Assembly: GCF_009363715.1 (NCBI RefSeq)
Contig: NZ_CP045405.1
Coordinates: 62,001-126,000, forward strand
DNA length: 64,000 bases
Direction of reading: 5' to 3'
From: Roseovarius sp. THAF9
GTDB taxonomy: Bacteria; Pseudomonadota; Alphaproteobacteria; Rhodobacterales; Rhodobacteraceae
Part shown: one piece after another, positions 34,105 through 41,345 of the stretch
How the letters are laid out: every line of letters starts with the position of its first letter
Numbering within the stretch: position 1 is the first letter of the stretch
Made by a program: the position numbers and the translations under genes
Notes under the pieces: generated by a model
What the model was told of the DNA's origin: nothing
Database searches by the model: none
Seen by the model: the letters and a program-made list of their open reading frames with translations, nothing else

Positions 34105-34717
34105 CGCGACGATGACCCGCCGAGCGCTGCTCCGGCGCATGGGGTCCGCAGGACTGGTCGTGCCGCTGGCCGCCTGTAACGAGGCTGGATGGTATGGCGA
34201 GGATGTAAGCGGGCTTTTACCCGACCTGTCTTTCACCATGACCCGGGCTCAGGACGGGACGCGCGTGACACAGGCCGATTACGAAGGACAGGTCGTCGCG
34301 CTGTTCTTTGGCTTTAGCTTCTGCCCCGATATCTGCCCGATGACACTCTCCAACCTGTCCGCTGTGGTCGATCAGCTGGGCGAGGACGCCGCGAAACTGT
34401 CGATACTCTTCGTTACAGTGGACCCCGAGCGCGATACGCCCGAGGTGATGACGGAATACGCCGCCGCCTTCACGCCGTGCGTTGACGGGCTGATCGGCAC
34501 GCCCAACCAACTGGCCCGTCTTGCCCGGCGCCTCAAAGTCACCTACAAGATCGAACCACATCAGCCGGACGACTTGACCTATGATGTATCGCACGGCAAG
34601 TCTGTCTATGTTTTCGATGCGCAAGGCGACGCGCGCGTCATATGGCCCGGTTTCGATACGCTACAGGCCGACATCGCTGGGGCCACCGGCGACATCCGCC
34701 GCGTGATGAGCGCCTGA
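34091..34717 (+). CDS. Sco1/SenC-type copper chaperone (third copy, lipoprotein-like)
   Basis: 208 aa. The N-terminus TRRALLRRMGSAGLVVPLAAC combines a twin-arginine motif with a lipobox-like LAAC, so it is probably a Tat-exported lipoprotein. The copper motif is SFCPDICPMT; the distal His is in YDVSHGKSVYVFD. It diverges from the other two copies (PMT for PTT, different distal context). The nearby lspA-lnt pair could process it. It is the last gene of the plus-strand run and is convergent with the second ctaG. Confidence 0.88.
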   Translation: MARTDATMTRRALLRRMGSAGLVVPLAACNEAGWYGEDVSGLLPDLSFTMTRAQDGTRVTQADYEGQVVALFFGFSFCPDICPMTLSNLSAVVDQLGEDAAKLSILFVTVDPERDTPEVMTEYAAAFTPCVDGLIGTPNQLARLARRLKVTYKIEPHQPDDLTYDVSHGKSVYVFDAQGDARVIWPGFDTLQADIAGATGDIRRVMSA

Positions 34718-34720
34718 AGG

Positions 34721-35629
34721 CTAAAGGTCTGCGTTGGCGGCGCGCATATTTCGCACCACCACCAAGAGGCCCAGAACGCTCATCATCGCGGGAGGAATCC
34801 AGATGACGATGCCGCCGATCTGCTGATCCGTTACCGCAGAGATCGAAGGGAAATACCGCCCGCAGAATGCGTAATAGGGAAACAAGTCCACCGTGGCGAA
34901 GGAGATGAGCGCGCCTAGAATGATCTGCGGAAACATGACGCCCACGGCCAGCGCAGCGCGCCAGCCGAAACGCAACCACGCGGGCGGCGCGGGCCGAGTG
35001 TCCAGTACCAGCGCCCAGAACAAGATGCCGTCCACCGCCATCGACCAGTTCATCACCTGGTAGAGCACCGGGTCAAGCATGGCGGCGAAATGCACCGGCG
35101 GGATCAGCCAGAACCAGAACAGTCCGACGAAGAGTATCACCGCTATGACGGGCTGCTGGATCGTGCGATAGATAACAATCACCAAGCGGCTGGCACAGAG
35201 CGCGCGCAACCATTCCGGCGCTCCCGCCAGCAGCACCGGGCCACCCGCGCTGAGCGCCAGCAGGACCGGGCCTACATGATGCATGGCGACGTGCTGCAAC
35301 CGATTAGTGAAGAACATGCGCTGTGCGAGATATTCGAACCCGGTCTGCGTAACGCCCCACAACAACACCAACCCCGTCCAGAAAGCCGCCTGCCGCAATC
35401 GGCTCACGCGGTCTCCCGGCGCGGTCCGCCGGAGCCCGCGCGCGAACCAGAGCCCCGACAGCGTCACCGCGAGATAGATCAGCCACGAGAATTGATAGGG
35501 CAGGATCGCCGGCATCTGCGCCGGAAAGTAGGTGGTTAGCGCCCAGAGAGCCGCGCCAAGCAGAACGATACTGCCATAGGCCAAAGTGTCGCTTGGCAAG
35601 GCATTGGCTTCGAGTTTCTGAATGGTCAT
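34721..35629 (-). CDS. ctaG: CtaG (caa3-type) oxidase assembly protein, second copy
   Basis: 302 aa from ATG 35629 (MTIQKLEANALPSD). Seven or more membrane segments with the family segments RLQHVAMHHVGPVLLAL, FWFWLIPPVHFAAML and FPQIILGALISFATVDLFPYY. It differs clearly from the copy at 32817 (HxxHHVGP rather than HQVEHLLL), so the two are paralogues, not recent duplicates. It converges on the third sco gene with 3 bp between stops. Confidence 0.82.
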   Translation of the reverse strand: MTIQKLEANALPSDTLAYGSIVLLGAALWALTTYFPAQMPAILPYQFSWLIYLAVTLSGLWFARGLRRTAPGDRVSRLRQAAFWTGLVLLWGVTQTGFEYLAQRMFFTNRLQHVAMHHVGPVLLALSAGGPVLLAGAPEWLRALCASRLVIVIYRTIQQPVIAVILFVGLFWFWLIPPVHFAAMLDPVLYQVMNWSMAVDGILFWALVLDTRPAPPAWLRFGWRAALAVGVMFPQIILGALISFATVDLFPYYAFCGRYFPSISAVTDQQIGGIVIWIPPAMMSVLGLLVVVRNMRAANADL

Positions 35630-35909
35630 GGTCGCGATGGTCTTTTGATCGATTGGAAGACGCAACGCAAGACACAAGTATGTGGCAATTTGTGTGCCCG
35701 CCCTGTCAGAGCCTGAGGTGATGATCGGCCAATGATCAGCCGCCGGCCAAGCCTCCGCATAGCTCTGTCGCTATCGCACCGTCCCAGTTGCAGATCACTG
35801 TAATATGAGTTGTTGGTCGTAAGTTTTCGCTTGCAGCGATCGTAACTCGATCTTTGGTGTAATATTTTTGAGGTTGTTGTTTCATTTTCGCGCAGAACCT
35901 ATTGAGGCG

Positions 35910-36380
35910 TTAAGTATCACTCTGGGAAGGCACGAGCGCTTGTTCGAATGCTTTCAGCGTTGTCTCGCTGACGTGGTGTTCAATACCCTCCGCATCGCGT
36001 TCCGCGGTCTCCTCGTCGATCCCGAGGCTCAGGAGAAACGCGACTACGATCCTGTGGCGTCGACGGCAGGCTTCGGCCAACTCCTGCCCGGCATCGGTGA
36101 GGAATATCGCGCGATAAGGTTCCCGCCGCACCAGGCCAGCAGCCTTGAGCCGCGATATGTTCTTGGTCACGGTCGGCGGCTTTACTCCAAACCGTTCGGC
36201 AATTTCCACCGGCCTTGCCTCACCGCGCGACTCGATCAGTTCCGCAATCAGTTCAACGTAATCTTCTGCCATTTCACTCTCATGCGCCTGACGCACGGTC
36301 GCGAAACCCTCAGCCTGTGATTCGGGAGCCCTTTCTACAATTTCGAACGTTTCACGTTCTTGTGATTGCAACTTTGTCAT
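35910..36380 (-). CDS. mntR: MntR/DtxR-type manganese-responsive regulator
   Basis: 156 aa from ATG 36380 (MTKLQSQERETFEIV). The winged helix-turn-helix AEDYVELIAELIESRGEARPVEIAERFGVKPPTVTKNISRLKAAGLV is followed by the dimerisation/metal domain with DAGQELAEACRRRHRIVVAFLLSLGIDEETAERDAEGIEHHVSETTL, where the Cys/His/Glu metal ligands lie. No C-terminal SH3-like domain, as in MntR. It is divergent from the peroxidase-ABC operon, with a dyad at 36440. Confidence 0.88.
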   Translation of the reverse strand: MTKLQSQERETFEIVERAPESQAEGFATVRQAHESEMAEDYVELIAELIESRGEARPVEIAERFGVKPPTVTKNISRLKAAGLVRREPYRAIFLTDAGQELAEACRRRHRIVVAFLLSLGIDEETAERDAEGIEHHVSETTLKAFEQALVPSQSDT

Positions 36381-36409
36381 ACTTGGGACTGTGCGGCGAA
36401 ACAGCGGGA

Positions 36410-36453
36410 TTGACAACTTGTTTGCTTCGGGTAGAAAACTTAGCCATGTCTAA
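36410..36453 (+). promoter_or_regulatory. Promoter with MntR-like dyad upstream of the peroxidase operon
   Basis: TTGACA (36410-36415), a 16-bp spacer, then TAGAAA (36432-36437). Immediately downstream, TTAGCCATGTCTAA (36440-36453) is an inverted repeat TTAG-x-CATG-x-CTAA covering the presumed transcription start, an ideal place for a repressor. MntR is encoded divergently 60 bp away. Confidence 0.6.
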
Positions 36454-36476
36454 CTTTTGCCTTGGAGACCGTGGTG

Positions 36477-38354
36477 ATGCTAAATATTATGAGAGTGCTG
36501 CTCGCCACACTCGCAAGTGCGCTCCTCCTGTCCGGACCTGTCGCGGCGACGCCGGCCAAGGAGGCGCCCTGGCTTCCCGACGCAGCGGCCTATCGGCTGA
36601 CGCTCTTTCTTGGAAACCTCGCGCCTCTGCCCTGGGACGACATCAGGACCGCCTGGACGGAACCCTACCGGGGTTCGGAATTCTCTGTCGGAGCGCTGGC
36701 GTGGCTGGACCGCGAAAGCAAAATCGAGCCTGACGCTCTCATGGACGCCATGATGCGCGAAGACCGGCAGGCGGTTTTTGCCGAGGCGACGCGGCTCATC
36801 GCGCTCAGGATCGAAGAGGAACTGGACCGGTCTCTCGCGGCCGAAGAATCGGCGACAGCACAGCAGGCCGTACGAACGGCACGCGAACTCTACCGCGCGT
36901 TCGAGGACGGCGTCGCGGCCGCCGATTCGGAGGCTGCGAGACGGATCGGCCTGGCTTGGCTGGAGCTCAATAGCAGCACCGGGTTCTCTGGCGTACTTGG
37001 CGCAGGCTCAACATCTGCGGATCGCGAGACCATGGAAGCGGCGCGCACAGTGATCTCCAGCTATCTTGCGGAAAACTATCTTTTGGACAGCTTCGCTCCG
37101 CGTCGGGCGTTAAGCGCCCTGCCGGAAACCGCCGTGCTCAGCGGTCGCGCCATCGAGGTGCCGCCAAGCCTGCCACCGGGCTCCGACATCTTCGATCAGG
37201 ACCCGTTGCCACTGCTCGTCCTCAATTTTGAGGAGCAGGACATCGACGAGACCGACCTGCCGCTCGTCGCTTTCGGCGACATGCTGTTCGACAGCGCGCA
37301 GATCTTCGGAAGCCCCGCGCGCGATCTCGGGATCACCTGCTCGACGTGTCACAACCGCTCGGACATCAACCAGCGGCTTTTCGTTCCGGGCGCAAGCCAC
37401 CAGCCAGGCGCGATCGACGTCGACGGCGCCTTTTTCAACCCGATCTTCAACGACCGGCGCGACGACCCGCTCGACATTCCGAGCCTGCGCGGCTTGCGTT
37501 TTACAGGTCCCTACGGCCGCGATGGCCGTTTCGCCTCCCTGCGCGATTTCACCCGCAACGTGATCGTCAACGAGTTCGGCGGGGATGAACCGACGCCCTT
37601 CATGCTGGACGCTCTCGTCGCCTACATGCTCGAGTTCGACTTCCTGCCGAATTCCATGCTGACGAGTGATGGCCGCCTGACCGACGCGGCCCCGGAAGTC
37701 GCCCGGCGTGGCGAGGAGATCTTCAACACGCCCTTTGCCGGGCTCGGCGATCGCTCCTGCGCCAGCTGCCATGTGCCAGATGCGAACTTCCTCGACCGGC
37801 AGGCCCACGACATAGGCTCCGTTGCGCCAGCCTATGAAGGTGCCCGTGCCGGTGCGCTGGACACGCCCACGCTGCTCGGCACGGCCTATACCGCGCCCTA
37901 CTTCCATGACGGATCTCTGCCGACGCTGGCCGCTGTCGTGGACTGGTTCGACGAAACGAAAGCGCTCGGGCTGACCGGGGAAGACCGCGCGTCCCTGACC
38001 GCCTATCTCGAGACCGTGGGTGCGGCGGACGAACCCTACGAGGCGTTCGACACCGAGAATACCGCTTTCCGGCTGGCATTCGCCGAATTGACGACCTTCG
38101 CCTCGACACTCGACACGCTACTGCCGCGGCGGGACGCAGAGCACATCCTGCTGCTGACTGACACCGTGGCCGCGGACCTCTCGGCGGACGCCAGCACCAT
38201 GTCGAACCTTGCTGCGCGGCCCGAGGTCTACGCGTTGGCTGAGCGGCTGGCCGCGGTCGGCGCCGCCGTCCGTGCCGATGACTGGGCGGCTGCCGAAGCA
38301 AGCTGGACCGCGTTCAAGTCCGAAGCCGCCGCAATCGAAGAGAGGGCATTCTGA
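36477..38354 (+). CDS. Di-haem cytochrome c peroxidase (CcpA/MauG family), 625 aa
   Basis: ATG 36477 has GGAG upstream and gives the signal peptide RVLLATLASALLLSGPVAA. An N-terminal domain of about 270 residues, not typical of CcpA, precedes the di-haem core with CSTCH (from about residue 288) and CASCH (from about residue 428) and the usual FTGPYGRDGRFASL, TPTLLGTAYTAPYFHDGS motifs. It is periplasmic and would need the Ccm system for haem attachment. It is larger than classical peroxidases (about 330 aa). The ABC-transporter genes follow with a 1-base overlap. Confidence 0.85.
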   Translation: MLNIMRVLLATLASALLLSGPVAATPAKEAPWLPDAAAYRLTLFLGNLAPLPWDDIRTAWTEPYRGSEFSVGALAWLDRESKIEPDALMDAMMREDRQAVFAEATRLIALRIEEELDRSLAAEESATAQQAVRTARELYRAFEDGVAAADSEAARRIGLAWLELNSSTGFSGVLGAGSTSADRETMEAARTVISSYLAENYLLDSFAPRRALSALPETAVLSGRAIEVPPSLPPGSDIFDQDPLPLLVLNFEEQDIDETDLPLVAFGDMLFDSAQIFGSPARDLGITCSTCHNRSDINQRLFVPGASHQPGAIDVDGAFFNPIFNDRRDDPLDIPSLRGLRFTGPYGRDGRFASLRDFTRNVIVNEFGGDEPTPFMLDALVAYMLEFDFLPNSMLTSDGRLTDAAPEVARRGEEIFNTPFAGLGDRSCASCHVPDANFLDRQAHDIGSVAPAYEGARAGALDTPTLLGTAYTAPYFHDGSLPTLAAVVDWFDETKALGLTGEDRASLTAYLETVGAADEPYEAFDTENTAFRLAFAELTTFASTLDTLLPRRDAEHILLLTDTVAADLSADASTMSNLAARPEVYALAERLAAVGAAVRADDWAAAEASWTAFKSEAAAIEERAF

Positions 38355-39229
38355 TGCCAGTTCAACTGACCCGTAGAACGATACTGACCTTGGTCGGCGC
38401 GGGCGCGGTGTCGTTGGCGACACCTCTCGCCGCGCAGGACACTGCGTTGCGGCTGGCTTTCATCCCGCAGGAGAACCCGGAGAAGCTGCTTGGCGATATC
38501 GAGGCCATCACCGGCTGGCTGGCCAGTGAGATCGGTGTCTCGGTCGAGGGGTTCGTTACCATCGACCACGCAGCGGCGGTCGAGGCGCTGCGAAACGGCG
38601 ACGCGGATATCTCCTTCATGGGCGCCCTGCCCTTCGTTCTGGCCGAGGCCGAAATCGGTGCCGAGCCGCTCCTGTCCGAGGTCTACCGCGACGCACCGAG
38701 TTATACAGGCCGCATTTTCGTGCGGCGCGACAGCGGTATCGGCGCGCTCGTAGACCTGCGCGGACGCGACATCGCCTTTGCCGATCCGATCTCGGAATCG
38801 GGCTATCTCTATCCGCTCGCCGAATTCGTAGAGGCCGGGGTGGTTAAAGGTCCTAGCGCAGCGGAGGAATTTTTCGGCCGTGTCTTTTTCGCGGGGGGCT
38901 ACCAACAAGCCATGCAGGCAATGGCCGAAGGCCTGGTCGATGCCGCGGGCGCCAGCCAGTATGCCGACCTGCTTCTGACACCGCAGCAACAGGCGGAGGT
39001 AACTTGGATCGCGGAAAGCGCACCGATCCCGAGCCATTTGGTGATCGCTCGCCCGGGGCTCGACGCCGCTCTGCGGGACCGTTTTGTTGACGCAATGCTG
39101 CGGCTCAATGAGCCGGAGCACCGCAACAAGCTACGCTATCTTTATGGACCGGACGGCTATGTCAGGGCCGACGGCGCCGCCTATGACGGCGTGCGCGACA
39201 TGGCGCGGCGATACGGGCTGTTGGAATGA
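38354..39229 (+). CDS. PhnD-like ABC transporter substrate-binding protein
   Basis: 291 aa with a Tat-type signal (TRRTILTLVGAGAVSLATPLAAQ). The family pattern is FIPQENPEKLLGDIEAITGWLASEIG ... ALRNGDADISFMGALPFVLA ... LRGRDIAFADPISESGYLYP. PhnD relatives bind phosphonate, phosphite or other small anions. The partner genes are a di-haem peroxidase and MntR rather than phn catabolic genes, so the ligand is unknown. Overlaps the genes on both sides. Confidence 0.82.
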   Translation: MPVQLTRRTILTLVGAGAVSLATPLAAQDTALRLAFIPQENPEKLLGDIEAITGWLASEIGVSVEGFVTIDHAAAVEALRNGDADISFMGALPFVLAEAEIGAEPLLSEVYRDAPSYTGRIFVRRDSGIGALVDLRGRDIAFADPISESGYLYPLAEFVEAGVVKGPSAAEEFFGRVFFAGGYQQAMQAMAEGLVDAAGASQYADLLLTPQQQAEVTWIAESAPIPSHLVIARPGLDAALRDRFVDAMLRLNEPEHRNKLRYLYGPDGYVRADGAAYDGVRDMARRYGLLE

Positions 39230-40008
39230 GCACTGCTATCCAAATCGACGACCTGAGTTTTGCCCATACGGGCGCGGACGTCCCGGCGCTGGAGCGGGTT
39301 TCGCTTAATATTCCGACGGGCGAAAGCGTGGCTCTGCTCGGCCCGTCCGGGGCGGGCAAGACGACCCTACTGGCACTGCTTGATGGCAGGCTGTTTGGCT
39401 GGTGCGGGCAGATTTCGATCTTGGGCGCACCGCTTGATCCCGATCATCCGCCAATGTGCGCGCGCCGCCCGGATACCGGTTTCGTTTTTCAGGAATTCGC
39501 CCTAGTCGAACGGTCCGCGGTTCTGCGCAATGTCCTGAATGGCCGCTTGGGGCGCATGTCGCCGCTGCGGGCCCTGATGGGATCACCGACCAAGCACGAT
39601 CTGGAGATTGCGCGCACGGCACTTGCCGATTGCGGCATTGCTGATCTTGCCAATCGCAGGGTCGACAGCCTCAGCGGCGGGCAGCGGCAGCGCGTCGCCA
39701 TCGCGCGGTGTCTGGCGCAGGAACCACGGCTTGTTCTGGCCGATGAACCGGTGAGCAACCTCGACCCTGCGCGTGCAGGTGAGATCCTGGCGCTGCTGAC
39801 CGGGGCGGCGCAAGCGCGCGGCGCGACGGCGCTGTTTGCGTCTCACCAACCCGACCTGGCGCGGCGTTTTGCGCAGCGTATCATTGGCATTCGTTGCGGG
39901 CGGATCGCCTTTGATGTGCCGACCTCCGAGTTGAACGAGGATGCGACAGCGGAACTCTATCGGGAGGTTGAGCCAATCCCAGGAATCGGCCTCAGGGCGG
40001 TATCATGA
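39226..40008 (+). CDS. PhnC-like ABC transporter ATP-binding protein
   Basis: 260 aa with Walker A GPSGAGKTTLL (about residue 40), Q-loop FVFQEFALVER, signature LSGGQRQRVAIARCLAQ, Walker B LVLADEPVSNLD and the switch His in FASHQPD. Overlaps the binding-protein and permease genes by 4 bp each, so the three make one importer. Confidence 0.9.
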   Translation: MSTAIQIDDLSFAHTGADVPALERVSLNIPTGESVALLGPSGAGKTTLLALLDGRLFGWCGQISILGAPLDPDHPPMCARRPDTGFVFQEFALVERSAVLRNVLNGRLGRMSPLRALMGSPTKHDLEIARTALADCGIADLANRRVDSLSGGQRQRVAIARCLAQEPRLVLADEPVSNLDPARAGEILALLTGAAQARGATALFASHQPDLARRFAQRIIGIRCGRIAFDVPTSELNEDATAELYREVEPIPGIGLRAVS

Positions 40009-40766
40009 TGGCGTTCCGCGGGTTTGGCGGCTTTGCGACGAGTGGTCTGATCGCCGCGGCGATCCTGTGGTCCTTCGCGACGGCCGATGTCGAGTTGTCG
40101 CGTCTCATGTCGGCTGGCCCGCGCATTGCCGATTTCCTCGGTCGGATGTTTCCACCTGACCCGACGGTGATGGCCGAGATCAAGAAGGGCAGCGCGGAAA
40201 CGCTGAGAATAGCGATCCTCGGCTCCCTCGGAGCTGTGGTCCTGTCCGTTCCCTTCGGCATTCTCGCGTCCGAGACGATGGTATCGTCTGCGGTGTTCCG
40301 GTCGATCCGAACGCTGCTTGCCTTCATACGGGCGATTCCGCTGATCCTCGTGGCCATGCTCATGGTGGGCGCTGTCGGGCTTGGGCCGCTGCCCGGCATC
40401 ATCGCGGTCGCCTTTCATGCAACGGGGATGCTCGCCAAGTTCTATGCCGAGGCGATCGACGGCGTGTCCCGCGCGCCGATCGCCGCGCTGGAAAGCGCGG
40501 GCGCCGGGCCGCTCGTGCGGCTCAGATACGCGATCTGGCCGCAGATGGCGCCGGTCGTCGCCCGCGACACGATTTTCCGGTTCGAGTTGAACCTGCGCGA
40601 GTCGCTGATCCTCGGGATTGTCGGCGCGGGCGGGATCGGCTTTTACATCCAGACCTACGTGCGCTCTTTCCAGTATGACAAGGCGGCCAGCGTCACGATT
40701 GCCGTCTTCGTCATGGTCATCGCCATCGAAGCTATCAACGTCGCGCTGCGCCGTCGTTTTGCCTGA
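40005..40766 (+). CDS. PhnE-like ABC transporter permease
   Basis: 253 aa, about six membrane segments, with the EAA coupling motif near ALESAGAGPLVRLRYAIWPQMAP and the earlier ETLRIAILGSLGAVVLSVPFGILA. It forms the channel of the importer at 38354-40766. No other gene follows on this strand; the next gene is convergent. Confidence 0.88.
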   Translation: MMAFRGFGGFATSGLIAAAILWSFATADVELSRLMSAGPRIADFLGRMFPPDPTVMAEIKKGSAETLRIAILGSLGAVVLSVPFGILASETMVSSAVFRSIRTLLAFIRAIPLILVAMLMVGAVGLGPLPGIIAVAFHATGMLAKFYAEAIDGVSRAPIAALESAGAGPLVRLRYAIWPQMAPVVARDTIFRFELNLRESLILGIVGAGGIGFYIQTYVRSFQYDKAASVTIAVFVMVIAIEAINVALRRRFA

Positions 40767-40769
40767 CCT

Positions 40770-41282
40770 TCAGGCATAGATGTCGATCGGTGTCCCGTCC
40801 CTGACCATGGCGTAGATATCCTCGATCTGCCGGTCCGTGACGGAGATGCAGCCCGCGGTCCAGTCGCGTTTGTTCATCGGGTCGATCCCCTTGCGGGGCC
40901 CCCCGTGGATGAAGATGTCGCCACCCGGCGATTTTCCTTGCGCCTCTGCAAACGCGATGTCGGCTTCATTGGGATATGAAATGCCGATGGAGAGGTGGAA
41001 GAGGCTGTTTGGGTTGCGCCGGTCAATCAGGTAGGAGCCCTCCGGCGTGCGGCCGTCCCCCTCAAACTGCTTGTGGCCTTCGGGCGCGAAGCCCAATCCG
41101 ATGGGATAGGTCCGCAAGACGTCATCCGCGCCGTCAAGAACTAACAGCCGCTGCGCCTTGTACATGCGTAACCGGGTCACTTGTGGTCCGTTGTACGACC
41201 GGAACTTGCTGGCACAGCCTGAAAGGAAGGCGGCCAAACCGCCCAACAGCAAGACCCGCCGTGAAATTCTGGTATTCATCAC
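40770..41282 (-). CDS. L,D-transpeptidase lipoprotein (YkuD/ErfK family)
   Basis: 170 aa. The N-terminus MNTRISRRVLLLGGLAAFLSGC combines a twin-arginine motif with a clear lipobox (LSGC). The catalytic motif is IFIHGGPRKG ... DWTAGCISVTD. It is convergent with the ABC permease (3 bp apart) and upstream of nothing on its strand. It is the only one of the four family members here with a lipobox, a possible client of Lgt/LspA/Lnt. It lies 64 bp downstream of the ZntA-type ATPase stop, in opposite relation to the metal promoter, so it may be read through from that operon. Confidence 0.85.
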   Translation of the reverse strand: MMNTRISRRVLLLGGLAAFLSGCASKFRSYNGPQVTRLRMYKAQRLLVLDGADDVLRTYPIGLGFAPEGHKQFEGDGRTPEGSYLIDRRNPNSLFHLSIGISYPNEADIAFAEAQGKSPGGDIFIHGGPRKGIDPMNKRDWTAGCISVTDRQIEDIYAMVRDGTPIDIYA

Positions 41283-41345
41283 TGCTCGACGCCCCTTTTG
41301 CGAGGTCTGGATGATGTCAGACGTTACCCTACCGAAACCGCCGGA

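Noticed and set aside
35868..36320. 150-codon plus-strand frame
   Set aside because: Almost entirely antisense to mntR; composition is that of a shadow.
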